57,251 nucleotides of DNA from Pseudomonas paraversuta. GTDB taxonomy: Bacteria > Pseudomonadota > Gammaproteobacteria > Pseudomonadales > Pseudomonadaceae. The position numbers were made by a program, and so were the translations under genes. Location: the NCBI RefSeq assembly GCF_904063065.1, contig NZ_CAJFCL010000015.1, positions 1 to 57,251 of the forward strand. The letters are read 5' to 3'. Shown here one piece after another: positions 16,436 to 25,444 of the stretch; the first letter of the stretch is position 1; each line of letters begins with the position of its first letter. Below the pieces are notes generated by a model, which was not told where the DNA came from, searched no databases, and was given only the letters and a program-made list of their open reading frames with translations.

Positions 16436-17710
16436 TCAGGATGCCACGTGATACGGATTGCGTGGATCATGGTTCCAGTCCAGGAACGGCAAGCCATTGT
16501 CGTGTGGCACCATCTCGATGCATGACTCCACCGGGCAGGTGATCTGGCACAGATTGCAACCCACGCACTCGTCCTCGATAACCTCATAACGACGGGTACC
16601 GTCGGCCAGCTTGACGCTGGAAATGGCCTGGTGCGACGTGTCTTCACAGGCAATGTGGCAGCGCCCGCAACCGATACAGGCATCCTGGTCGATTTTGGCG
16701 ATCACCTGGTAATTGATATCCAGGTACTTCCAGTCGGTGGTGTTGCCCACAGCGCGCCCGGAGAAATCCTCCAGGCTGGTGTAGCCCTGGCTGTCCATCC
16801 AGCGCGACAAGCCATCCTTCATCTCGTCCACAATCCGGAACCCGTGGAGCATCGCTGCGGTACACACCTGCACCGCGCCACAGCCCAGGGCGATGAATTC
16901 CGCCGCATCACGCCAGCTGCCGATGCCGCCAATGCCGCAGATCGGCAAGCCCCGGGTTTGTGGATCGCGGGCAATTTCGGCCACCATATTCAGGGCTATC
17001 GGCTTGACCGCCGAGCCGCAATAGCCGCCGTGGGTGCTCTGGCTGCCGACCATTGGCAGCGCCACCATGCGCTCCAGGTCGACACTGGTGATGGAGTTGA
17101 TGGTATTGATCAACGACACTGCATCCGCACCGCCGCGGTGGGCGGCCCGGGCGCTGAGTCGCACATCGGTGATGTTGGGCGTCAGCTTGACGATCACCGG
17201 CAGCGAGCAATAGGTCTTGCACCAGCGGGTCACCATCTCCACGTACTCGGGCACCTGGCCCACCGCCGCCCCCATTCCCCGCTCAGGCATGCCGTGGGGG
17301 CAGCCGAAATTCAGCTCGATACCATCGGCGCCGGTGGCCTCAACCAGCGGCAGGATGTATTTCCACGCCTGCTCCTCGCACGGCACCATCAATGACACGA
17401 TCAACGCCCGGTCCGGCCAGTCTTTTTTGACCTGGGTAATTTCCCGTAGATTGATCTCCAGGGAGCGATCGGTAATCAACTCGATATTGTTGATGCCCAT
17501 GACTTCGCGGTTAGGCCCGAAGTGGGCTGAATAGCGGGACGACACATTGACCGCCGCCGGGTCTTCACCCAGGGTTTTCCAGACCACGCCGCCCCAGCCC
17601 GCTTCATAGGCGCGGACCACGTTATAGGCTTTGTCGGTGGGGGGCGCAGAGGCCAGCCAGAACGGGTTGGGTGCCTTGATACCGGCGAAAACAATCGAGA
17701 GATCGGCCAT
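16436..17710 (-). CDS. preA: NAD-dependent dihydropyrimidine dehydrogenase subunit PreA
   Basis: A 424-residue flavoprotein. The N-terminal ~310 residues are a dihydroorotate-dehydrogenase-like FMN barrel (IKAPNPFWLASAPPTDKAYN and IELNFGCPHGMPERGMGA). The C-terminus holds two 4Fe-4S ferredoxin clusters: CIGCGRCHIAC and CVGCNLCQITCPVESC. It corresponds to the C-terminal half of eukaryotic DPD and reduces uracil and thymine to dihydro forms together with PreT. Its ATG follows the preT stop without a gap, so the two are co-transcribed. Confidence 0.96.
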   Translation of the reverse strand: MADLSIVFAGIKAPNPFWLASAPPTDKAYNVVRAYEAGWGGVVWKTLGEDPAAVNVSSRYSAHFGPNREVMGINNIELITDRSLEINLREITQVKKDWPDRALIVSLMVPCEEQAWKYILPLVEATGADGIELNFGCPHGMPERGMGAAVGQVPEYVEMVTRWCKTYCSLPVIVKLTPNITDVRLSARAAHRGGADAVSLINTINSITSVDLERMVALPMVGSQSTHGGYCGSAVKPIALNMVAEIARDPQTRGLPICGIGGIGSWRDAAEFIALGCGAVQVCTAAMLHGFRIVDEMKDGLSRWMDSQGYTSLEDFSGRAVGNTTDWKYLDINYQVIAKIDQDACIGCGRCHIACEDTSHQAISSVKLADGTRRYEVIEDECVGCNLCQITCPVESCIEMVPHDNGLPFLDWNHDPRNPYHVAS

Positions 17711-19078
17711 TTACGCTGCCTCCTGGTTAAGCATGAGATGGGCATGAATGGCTTCTGCGGCCAGCTTGCCGTGTTGTACCGCCTGTACGGTCAGATCCTG
17801 GCCCAGGGAGGTGCAATCGCCCCCGGCATAGACCCCGGGTACGCTGGTGCGCAGTTGCTCATCCACCTCAATCCGGTCACCCGCACGCTTCAACGCCTGG
17901 GCCAGCGGATCGTTCAGCGCGCTTTCATCGAACGTCTGGCCGATGGCCTTGAACACCGCATCTGCCGCCAGCTCAAAGCTTTCACCGGTGCTCACCGGGC
18001 GCCCGCCTTCAAGGCGGGTACGGGCAAAGCGCATGCCGCGCACGCGGCCTTGTTCATCCAGCAGCAATTCCTGTGGCTGGGCCCAGGTCATCAGCCGCAC
18101 CTGATTGGCCTTGGCAATGTCTTGCTCGTGCCCGGTGGCGCCCATGTCCTCAAGGCCTCGGCGGTACACCAGATTGACCTCGCGAGCACCAAGACGGGCC
18201 ATTTGCACCGCCATATCGATGGCCGTATTGCCCGCGCCCAGCACGATGCAGCGATCGGCCAGGGGCAGTTGCGTCAGGTCGTCGCTCTGGCGCAGTTCAC
18301 GGATGTAGTCGGTGGCGGCCAGCAGGCCGGGCGCGTCTTCGTCGGGCAGGCCCAACTGGCGACTGGCTGCCAGGCCGATGGCCAGAAACACCGAATCGAA
18401 CTGCAGATGCAGCTCGCTCAGACTGAGATTGCTGCCCAGTCGCTGGCCATGGCGCACCTCGATGCCACCGATTTGCAGCACGAAATCCACCTCGCGCTGG
18501 GCAAAGTCGTCCACCAGCTTGTATTTGGCGATTCCGTATTCATTGAGGCCGCCGGCTTTCTCGCTGGCTTCGAAGATCACCACTTCATGCCCGAGCAGGG
18601 CCAGGCGATGGGCACAGGCCAGGCCGGCGGGGCCCGCCCCGACTACGGCGATACGCTTGCCGGTGGGCGCTGCCCGGGTGAACGGGTATTCGCTGAACTG
18701 CGCATTGTCCACCGCATACCGCTGGAGCAAGCCAATCAAGACCGGGGCGCATTCCTGGTCGTTATTACGCACGCAGGCCTGCTGGCACAGCACCTCGGTC
18801 GGACAGACCCGGGCGCAACTGCCGCCCAGGATGTTGGCCGAGAGGATCTTGTGCGCGGCGCCCTGGACATTCTCCTGCTGGATATTGCGAATGAACGACG
18901 GGATATCGATATCGCTGGGGCACGCATTGACACACGGAGCGTCATAGCAATACAGGCAGCGCGAGCTTTCCAGTACGGCCTGTCGGGCGTTCAGGGGCGG
19001 TGCCAGATCAGTGAAATGACTGGCCAGCGCCACCGCATCCTGGTGGGAATGCGGCAAATGGTTCAGGGACTTGATCAC
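17711..19078 (-). CDS. preT: NAD-dependent dihydropyrimidine dehydrogenase subunit PreT
   Basis: A 455-residue protein corresponding to the N-terminal half of DPD. A cysteine-rich Fe-S domain comes first (CLYCYDAPCVNACPSDIDIP and ILGGSCARVCPTEVLCQQAC), then an FAD-binding GxGxxG motif (IAVVGAGPAGLACAHRLA) and an NAD(P) domain (VLGAGNTAIDMAVQMARLGA). It feeds electrons to PreA. Translation starts at a GTG (19076-19078) with a GAGG site 8 bases upstream. It lies 58 bases downstream of hydA in the same operon. Confidence 0.95.
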   Translation of the reverse strand: MIKSLNHLPHSHQDAVALASHFTDLAPPLNARQAVLESSRCLYCYDAPCVNACPSDIDIPSFIRNIQQENVQGAAHKILSANILGGSCARVCPTEVLCQQACVRNNDQECAPVLIGLLQRYAVDNAQFSEYPFTRAAPTGKRIAVVGAGPAGLACAHRLALLGHEVVIFEASEKAGGLNEYGIAKYKLVDDFAQREVDFVLQIGGIEVRHGQRLGSNLSLSELHLQFDSVFLAIGLAASRQLGLPDEDAPGLLAATDYIRELRQSDDLTQLPLADRCIVLGAGNTAIDMAVQMARLGAREVNLVYRRGLEDMGATGHEQDIAKANQVRLMTWAQPQELLLDEQGRVRGMRFARTRLEGGRPVSTGESFELAADAVFKAIGQTFDESALNDPLAQALKRAGDRIEVDEQLRTSVPGVYAGGDCTSLGQDLTVQAVQHGKLAAEAIHAHLMLNQEAA

Positions 19079-19136
19079 GTTGGTTGCCTCACGGTTGTGG
19101 GGATCGTCTGCCTCTGTCGGGCAGTGGTTTTTATAG

Positions 19137-20576
19137 TCAGCGCTTTACGGCAACGGGCATGTGCTGCTCCGCGCGTTTTTTCAGCAGGTCGAACACCGCG
19201 GGGTAGGCCGCACGTTCGATATAGCGACCGGCGCCGCGCACCGCCCGCAGATCGCCATTGGCCCATACCAGGCGGCCCTGGCTGATGGTATGGCTGGGGA
19301 CACCGCGCACGGTCTTGCCTTCAAAGATGTTGAAGTCGACTTTTTGATGGTGGGTTTTGGCGGAAATGGTGCGCGTGCCCTGGGGGTCCCACAGCACCAG
19401 ATCGGCGTCGGCCCCGACCCGGATCGTGCCTTTGCGCGGGTACAGATTGAAAATCTTCGCGGTGTTGGTGGAGGTCAGTGCGACGAACTCCTGCATGGAA
19501 AGGCGCCCGGTGTTCACGCCTTCATCCCAGAGCACCGCCATGCGGTCCTCGATGCCGGCCGTGCCGTTGGGAATCAGGCTGAAATCATCACGCCCGGCGG
19601 CTTTTTGCTCGGCGCAGAAGCAACAGTGATCGGTGGCCGTGGTGTGCAGATTGCCGGACTGCAAGCCATGCCAAAGCGCCTCCTGATGCCCGCGAGGACG
19701 GAAGGGCGGGCTCATCACGTAGCCGGCGGCGGTCTGCCAGTCGGGGTTCTGGTACACGCTTTCATCCAGCAGCAAATGGCCAGCCAATACTTCGCCATAC
19801 ACCGGCTGGCCCTGACTGCGGGCGTAGGTGATTTCATCCAGCGCTTCACGGGTCGAGACATGCACCATGTACAGCGGCGTACCGATGGTCTGCGCGATGC
19901 GGATCGCCCGGCTGGCTGCTTCGCCCTCCACCTGGGAGGGGCGCGACAGCGGATGGGCCTCGGGCCCGGTCATGCCCTGGGCCATGAGCTTGCGTTGCAA
20001 GTGATACACCAGCTCGCCGTTTTCGGCATGCACGGTGGGCACAGCACCCAGTTCCAGGCAGCGCTCGAAGCTGGCGACCAGGGTGTCGTCGGTGGCCATG
20101 ATCGCGTTTTTGTAAGCCATGAAATGTTTGAAGCTGTTGATCCCGTGGTGGCTGACCAGCTCGGCCATTTCTTCGCGCACCTGCTCGCTCCACCAGGTAA
20201 TCGCCACGTGGAAGCCGTAATCCGAAGCCGATTTTTCAGCCCAGCCGCGCCATTGATGAAAGGCCTCCAGCAAGGACTGCTGAGGGTTGGGAATCACAAA
20301 GTCGATAATTGAAGTTGTGCCACCGGCCAGACCGGCAGCAGTACCACTGAAAAAGTCTTCGCTGGACACAGTTCCCATAAAGGGTAATTGCATATGGGTG
20401 TGCGGATCGATACCGCCGGGAAGTAAATATTGACCGCTGCCATCGAGCACTTCGCAGCCGGCCGGAACATCAAGATCAGTTCCAATTGCGCGGACTAGAC
20501 CGTCAGCGCAATAAACATCAGCACAATAACTTTCATCATGGGTCACAAGCGTAGCGCCACGGATTAACAGTGACAT
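19137..20576 (-). CDS. hydA: Dihydropyrimidinase
   Basis: A 479-residue amidohydrolase. Metal ligands are visible as HTH in GIDPHTHMQLPF, the carboxylated lysine in FKHFMAYK, and later histidines in HAENGE and MVHVSTREA, with the catalytic Asp in TATDHCCF. It opens dihydrouracil and dihydrothymine to N-carbamoyl-beta-amino acids, the second step of the reductive pathway. It is the first gene of the minus-strand operon hydA-preT-preA, and it faces the permease/amidohydrolase unit across a 598-base control region. Confidence 0.95.
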   Translation of the reverse strand: MSLLIRGATLVTHDESYCADVYCADGLVRAIGTDLDVPAGCEVLDGSGQYLLPGGIDPHTHMQLPFMGTVSSEDFFSGTAAGLAGGTTSIIDFVIPNPQQSLLEAFHQWRGWAEKSASDYGFHVAITWWSEQVREEMAELVSHHGINSFKHFMAYKNAIMATDDTLVASFERCLELGAVPTVHAENGELVYHLQRKLMAQGMTGPEAHPLSRPSQVEGEAASRAIRIAQTIGTPLYMVHVSTREALDEITYARSQGQPVYGEVLAGHLLLDESVYQNPDWQTAAGYVMSPPFRPRGHQEALWHGLQSGNLHTTATDHCCFCAEQKAAGRDDFSLIPNGTAGIEDRMAVLWDEGVNTGRLSMQEFVALTSTNTAKIFNLYPRKGTIRVGADADLVLWDPQGTRTISAKTHHQKVDFNIFEGKTVRGVPSHTISQGRLVWANGDLRAVRGAGRYIERAAYPAVFDLLKKRAEQHMPVAVKR

Positions 20577-21174
20577 ACCGAGTTCCTCGCAGGCAGACCG
20601 GCTATAACCGGCTCTAAGTGTTGTTATTACGACCGCTGTACAGGATCGGTTCCTGTCACTGGTGTCAGGAATGAAATCTAGAGTGTTGTTGCTAAATGAT
20701 CAAACTTTATTTTTAAAGCACTTATATTTATATAACTAACTGATTTATATATGTTTTTAATTTAAATCACCAAAATAGTGCACGGCATCACCATTTTGAC
20801 GCACTTGACAGGATTCAAATATAGGCGAAGTTTCTTATGCTAAATCAGGCGCTTGAGGCCCTGAGCGAACGGGAGCTTAAAGCGGAAAATAAATAAGCGT
20901 GCACCGAGTTGTTTCGTTTTGTTATATGAAAAAAGAGGAACGAGTTAAAAGAGGGTCTTTAACGGGAATGAGTGTCATTTGCCTTGATGGTTAAAACCTT
21001 TTAAACCAGCCAGTTGCAAGTACCGAAAGCCGATAGACAGGGGGAGGCAACTAACACGGCACAGTTCTTGATTGTCGCTGCCAGAACCGGATTCACCGGA
21101 CCAGGCAAGTGAGTCGCACTGTGTTATTGCGCAGCGCCTGTTACCAGAACACCAAAACAAGAGAGTGAACGAGC
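20577..21174. promoter_or_regulatory. Long divergent control region of the pyrimidine genes
   Basis: 598 bases without a convincing gene. The part 20690-20770 is strongly AT-rich, unlike the surrounding DNA, and probably holds promoters. A 22-bp dyad at 20650-20671 is the clearest operator candidate. A 19-codon frame at 20837-20896 has no good ribosome site and is not called as a gene. Confidence 0.5.
20650..20671. promoter_or_regulatory. 22-bp dyad, candidate operator upstream of hydA
   Basis: The arms TTCCTG-N-CAC and GTG-N-CAGGAA are exact reverse complements around a 2-bp centre. The site lies about 75 bp upstream of the hydA start. Its size suits a TetR-type dimer, and the RutR-like protein at 15738 is the obvious candidate, although the sequence differs from the E. 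coli RutR box. Confidence 0.5.
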
Positions 21175-22662
21175 ATGCAGCCAAGCAGATCACAAGTCAC
21201 CGAACGTAACGGGTTGTTCGAACTGGAGGCCGGGACTGACGTTCTCGACAGTCCCCGATATAACCACGACATGGCGCCCACCAAAGTTCACGAGCGCACC
21301 TGGAACAAATGGCACATCACGGCGCTGTGGATCGGCATGTCCATCTGTGTGCCGACCTACACCCTGGGCGGCGTATTGACCGCCTACTTCGGGCTCAGTG
21401 TGGGCGAGGCGCTGCTGGCGATTTTTCTGGCCAATATCGTGGTCCTGATTCCGTTGACCCTCAATGCATTTGCGGGCACCAAGTACGGCATTCCCTTTCC
21501 GGTATTGCTGCGATCCTCGTTCGGCATCCTTGGCTCCAACGTTCCGTGCCTGATCCGCGCCCTGGTGGCCTGCGGCTGGTTCGGCATTCAAACCCTGTTC
21601 GGCGGCCTGGCCATTCACCTGTTCCTGGGTTCGGTATTTGAAGGCTGGAAAAGCCTCGGCGGCACCGGAGAAGTGATCGGCTTCATGGTGTTCTGGGCCC
21701 TCAATCTGTGGGTGGTATTACGCGGTGCCGAGTCGATCAAATGGCTTGAAACCCTGTCGGCCCCGCTGCTGGTACTGGTCGGTATCGGCTTGCTGGTTTG
21801 GGCGTTACCAAACGTGTCAATGACCGAGTTGCTGGCCCAGCCGCCCAAGCGCCCCGAGGGTGCCAGCGTGTACGGATACTTCTTTGCCGGCCTGACCGCC
21901 ATGGTCGGTTTCTGGGCGACCCTGTCCCTGAATATCCCGGACTTCAGCCGCTACGCCAAAAGCCAGAAAGACCAGATTCTGGGCCAGATATTCGGTTTGC
22001 CCCTGACCATGTTTCTGTTCGCCGCGCTGGGGGTAGTGCTGACCGCTGCCTCGGAAAAACTGGTGGGCGTCACGGTGTCCGATCCGGTGAGCCTCATTGG
22101 TCACATCCAGAGTCCTGGCTGGGTGGCCCTGGCCATGGCCCTGATCATCATCGCCACGCTGTCCACCAACACGGCAGCCAACATTGTCTCGCCCACCAAC
22201 GACTTCCAGAACATCGCGCCAAAACTGATCAACCGCACCAAGGCCGTGATGTTGACCGGTCTGGTGGGGCTGGCCTTGATGGCCCATGAACTGCTGAAAA
22301 AACTCGGCCTGCTGGTCTCTGACGTGAGCCTTGAAACCGTGTACTCCAACTGGCTGCTGGGCTATTCCAGCCTGCTGGGGCCGATTGCCGGGATCATGGT
22401 GGTGGACTATTTCATCATCCGTCAGCAAAAACTCGACCTTGAGGGGCTCTACCTCGATGGTGTGTACCCGGCCTGGAACTGGAACGGTTTTATTGCCTTC
22501 GGCGTGCCGGTTGCGCTGACCCTGTTGTCACTGGGCAGCAGCGCCTTCAGCTGGTTTTACGACTACGGCTGGTTTACCGGGTCGTTACTGGGAGCTGCGA
22601 TTTACTACGGATTGTGCCGCCTGAGCCGCCCGCAGGTGACCGTGGTCAAAGGTGCAATTTGA
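21175..22662 (+). CDS. NCS1 family nucleobase/hydantoin:cation symporter
   Basis: A 495-residue protein with about 12 membrane segments and NCS1 features. These include WNKWHITALWIGMSICVPTY near the N-terminus, FGIQTLFGGLAIHLFLG, WATLSLNIPDFSRYAKSQKD with the NIPDFSR signature, and NTAANIVSPTND. NCS1 permeases of this type import uracil, thymine, hydantoins or allantoin with Na+ or H+. It is 48 bp upstream of the beta-ureidopropionase gene and divergent from the dihydropyrimidinase operon, so a pyrimidine (uracil/thymine) or dihydropyrimidine substrate is most likely. Confidence 0.92.
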   Translation: MQPSRSQVTERNGLFELEAGTDVLDSPRYNHDMAPTKVHERTWNKWHITALWIGMSICVPTYTLGGVLTAYFGLSVGEALLAIFLANIVVLIPLTLNAFAGTKYGIPFPVLLRSSFGILGSNVPCLIRALVACGWFGIQTLFGGLAIHLFLGSVFEGWKSLGGTGEVIGFMVFWALNLWVVLRGAESIKWLETLSAPLLVLVGIGLLVWALPNVSMTELLAQPPKRPEGASVYGYFFAGLTAMVGFWATLSLNIPDFSRYAKSQKDQILGQIFGLPLTMFLFAALGVVLTAASEKLVGVTVSDPVSLIGHIQSPGWVALAMALIIIATLSTNTAANIVSPTNDFQNIAPKLINRTKAVMLTGLVGLALMAHELLKKLGLLVSDVSLETVYSNWLLGYSSLLGPIAGIMVVDYFIIRQQKLDLEGLYLDGVYPAWNWNGFIAFGVPVALTLLSLGSSAFSWFYDYGWFTGSLLGAAIYYGLCRLSRPQVTVVKGAI

Positions 22663-22710
22663 AATTCCCCCCCCCATCAATTCTTATAAGAACTGCCTGA
22701 GGAAAACGCC

Positions 22711-23985
22711 ATGAACGCTGTACAAGACCTTCAGCAGCAACGCCCGCAGTCCATCAATGGAGAGCGCCTCTGGGCCTCGCTGATGGAGCTGGCGCAACTG
22801 GGAGCCACAGTCAAAGGCGGGGTCTGTCGCCTGGCCCTGACCGACCTCGACCGTCAGGCCCGGGACATCTTCGTACGCTGGTGTGAAGAAGCGGGCTGCA
22901 CGGTCAGTGTCGACGCGGTGGGCAATATTTTCGCCCGTCGTCCCGGGCTCAACCCGGACTTGCCGCCAGTAATGACCGGCAGCCATATCGATACCCAGCC
23001 CACCGGCGGCAAGTTTGACGGTTGCTACGGAGTGCTGGCGGGTGTCGAAGTACTGCGCACGCTCAATGACCTCAACATCGAGACACAAGCCCCGCTGGAA
23101 GTGGTGGTGTGGACCAATGAAGAAGGCTCGCGGTTTGCGCCGTGCATGATGGGCTCCGGGGTATTTGCGGAAAAATTCACCCTTGAAGAGACCCTGGCCA
23201 AGACCGACGCCCAGGGCGTAACGGTTGCCGAGGCCCTGAATGCCATTGGTTATGCCGGCAGCCGCAAAGTCAGTGGCCACCCGGTGGGTGCTTACTTCGA
23301 AGCCCATATCGAGCAAGGGCCGATCCTTGAAGACGAACGCAAAACCATAGGCGTGGTGCTTGGCGCTCTGGGGCAAAAATGGTTCGACCTCAACCTGCGC
23401 GGCGTAGAAGCCCACGCGGGACCGACGCCCATGCACCTGCGCAAAGACGCCCTGGTCGGCGCTGCGGCCGTGGTGGCCGCGGTCAACCAGGCCGCCTTGA
23501 GCCATCAGCCCCATGCCTGTGGCACCGTGGGTTGCCTGCAAGCCTATCCGGGGTCACGCAACGTAATCCCGGGCGAAGTGCGCATGACTCTGGATTTCCG
23601 TCACCTGTTGCCGGAGCGACTGGACTCGATGATCGAGCAAGTGCGTGGAGTGATCGAAGCCACCTGCAAGCAGCATGGCCTGAGTTTTGAACTGACCCCG
23701 ACTGCGGACTTCCCGCCGTTGTACTTCAACCCGGATTGTGTGGATGCGGTGCGCGACGCGGCCAATGAGTTGGGGTTATCCAACATGGACATCGTCAGCG
23801 GGGCAGGGCATGACGCGATCTTCCTGGCCGAGCTGGGTCCGGCGGGGATGATTTTTGTGCCCTGTGAGGGGGGGATCAGTCACAACGAGATCGAGAATGC
23901 CGATCCTGGGGATCTGGCGGCGGGATGTGCGGTGTTGCTCAAGGCGATGCTTGCGGCATCGCAGATAGTTGCGCAAACCCGCTAA
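22711..23985 (+). CDS. N-carbamoyl-beta-alanine amidohydrolase (beta-ureidopropionase), Zn-dependent
   Basis: A 424-residue M20-type amidohydrolase. Metal-binding and catalytic segments are present: MTGSHIDTQPTGGKFDG (His and Asp ligands), TNEEGSRF (Glu-Glu), AHIEQGP (His ligand) and SGAGHDA. The family hydrolyses N-carbamoyl amino acids; in this operon the substrate should be N-carbamoyl-beta-alanine or its methyl analogue, giving beta-alanine, CO2 and ammonia. It completes the pathway begun by PreTA and HydA. A GAGGA ribosome site precedes the ATG. Confidence 0.93.
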   Translation: MNAVQDLQQQRPQSINGERLWASLMELAQLGATVKGGVCRLALTDLDRQARDIFVRWCEEAGCTVSVDAVGNIFARRPGLNPDLPPVMTGSHIDTQPTGGKFDGCYGVLAGVEVLRTLNDLNIETQAPLEVVVWTNEEGSRFAPCMMGSGVFAEKFTLEETLAKTDAQGVTVAEALNAIGYAGSRKVSGHPVGAYFEAHIEQGPILEDERKTIGVVLGALGQKWFDLNLRGVEAHAGPTPMHLRKDALVGAAAVVAAVNQAALSHQPHACGTVGCLQAYPGSRNVIPGEVRMTLDFRHLLPERLDSMIEQVRGVIEATCKQHGLSFELTPTADFPPLYFNPDCVDAVRDAANELGLSNMDIVSGAGHDAIFLAELGPAGMIFVPCEGGISHNEIENADPGDLAAGCAVLLKAMLAASQIVAQTR

Positions 23986-24017
23986 GGGGTGTTGCTGGCG
24001 TCTTTGGGATGCACAAA

Positions 24018-24063
24018 CGGATATGTACGCGGTACCGCAGTTAAAACTGAGCGTACATATCCG
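24018..24063. repeat. Core hairpin 1 of the repeat array
   Basis: CGGATATGTACGC (24018-24030) is the exact reverse complement of GCGTACATATCCG (24051-24063). The intervening bases extend the symmetry (ACCGCAG/CTGAGC). This copy has module A on its right but no module B on its left. Confidence 0.85.
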
Positions 24064-24400
24064 TTCTATGTATCACGGCTTTTTACGGGTTTCGCCCTTA
24101 CGGCGAGTCCCTTTTGGCAAACGCCGAGTGTCGGACCATCCCAAAAGGGACCAAAAGGTCTGCGCCCTACCATACGGCCGAGCTCGCCTAGGCTCGCCCG
24201 GTTCCCTCACTCCGGCACTGTTGTGGGGGCACGCCGTGACGGGCCATCCATGGCCCGGCACGGCTGGCTCGGCGTCCTGCCTCGCCACCCCCACAACAGC
24301 ACCTGCGTTCGGCCTTCTGTGATGGGCGTCTGCGTCGTTTCGGCTATCGAGTGGCGGCAGAGGCATCTGCTTTAAAGGCAAAACAGTGCCTACAAGGCTG

Positions 24401-24455
24401 CTTTTGATCTGCTTTTGATCTGCTTTTGATCTGCTTTTGATTTGTTTTTGATCTT
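24401..24455. repeat. 11-bp tandem repeat, five units
   Basis: Units of CTTTTGATCTG start at 24401, 24412, 24423, 24434 and 24445; the last two are degenerate. They join module A1 to module B1. The equivalent junction at 25098-25130 has three units. Confidence 0.85.
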
Positions 24456-24721
24456 GATCTACTGGCCCCTTCGGGAGGGCGAGAGGAGGTTCTGCGTAGT
24501 GGTCCTCCCGGCATGGATGCCGGGAGAGCCGTGTTGGGCCATGGATGGCCCGTCACGGCGTGGCCACGGAGCGGGACCGGAGCGAGGGAACCTGAGCGCA
24601 GCGAAGGCCGTACGCTGGGGCAAGGCCTTTTTGCTTATTTTTGTGGTGGTCCGACACTCGGCTGTTTGACAAAAGTGAGCCGCCGTAAGGGCGGAACCCG
24701 TAGAAAGCCGTGATACATCAA

Positions 24722-24770
24722 ACGGATATGTACACGGTGGGATTTATAGATCTACCGGATACATATCCTG
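24722..24770. repeat. Core hairpin 2 of the repeat array (diverged)
   Basis: GGATATGTAC at the left and GATACATATCC at the right keep an imperfect inverted repeat between B1 and A2. It is more diverged than cores 1 and 3. Confidence 0.7.
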
Positions 24771-25097
24771 CACAGGCGTTTATCTGAAATACAGGTTTCG
24801 CCCTTACGGCGAGGTACTTTTGGCAAACGCCCCAAAAGTACCCAAAAGGTCTGTGCCCTACCATACGGCCGTGCTCGCCTAGGCTCGCCCGGTACCCTCA
24901 CTCCGGCGCTGTTGTGGGGGCACGCCGTGACGGGCCATCCATGGCCCGGCACGGCTGGCTCGGCGTCCTGCCTCGCCACCCCCACAACAGCACCTGCGTT
25001 CGGCCTTCTGTGATGGGCATCCGCGTCGTTCCGGCTATCGAGTGGCGGCAGGGGCATCGCCTTTAAAAGCAAAAAGCAAAACAGCGCTTACAGATCG

Positions 25098-25130
25098 TTT
25101 TTGATCTGCTTTTGATTGGCTTTTGATCTT
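25098..25130. repeat. 11-bp tandem repeat, three units
   Basis: Three units related to CTTTTGATCTG at the A2-B2 junction, in the same relative place as the five-unit array at 24401. Confidence 0.8.
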
Positions 25131-25397
25131 GATCTACTGGCCCCTTCGGGAGGCCGAGAGGAGGTTCTGCGTAGTGGTCCTCCCGGCATGGATGCCGGGA
25201 GAGCCGTGTTGGGCCATGGATGGCCCGTCACGGCGTGGCCACGGAGCGGGACCGGAGCGAGGGAACCTGAGCGCAGCGAAGGCCGTACGCTGGGGCAAGG
25301 CCTTTTTGCTTATTTTTGTGGTGGTCCGACACTCGGCTGTTTGACAAAAGTGAGCCGCCGTAAGGGCGGAACCCGTAGAAAGCTGTGATACATCAAA

Positions 25398-25444
25398 CGG
25401 ATATGTACGCGGTATTCCAGCTGCTTGAACTAGGTACATATCCG
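25398..25444. repeat. Core hairpin 3 of the repeat array
   Basis: CGGATATGTAC at the left and GTACATATCCG at the right are exact reverse complements, lying between B2 and A3. Confidence 0.8.

Noticed and set aside
17738..19285. A 515-codon plus-strand open frame
   Set aside because: It lies wholly antisense to preT and the end of hydA, which have clear motifs. Long shadow frames are expected in GC-rich DNA and its translation has no recognisable domain.
20760..20800. Sigma-54-like sequence on the minus strand near hydA
   Set aside because: The GG and GC elements are 9 instead of 10 bases apart and the flanks do not match the consensus.
20837..20896. A 19-codon frame (MLNQALEALS...) in the hydA/NCS1 gap
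   Set aside because: No proper ribosome site and no hydrophobic or domain signal; it could easily occur by chance.
24513..24713. Short open frames in the repeat array (also at 25116-25388 and 25449-25688)
   Set aside because: They are the same frames repeated with the modules, have biased Arg/Gly/Pro composition and no ribosome sites. They follow repeat structure and not coding constraint.
24401..25130. Possible CRISPR array in the short tandem repeats
   Set aside because: Units are 11 bp and directly adjacent without unique spacers, and no cas genes are present.
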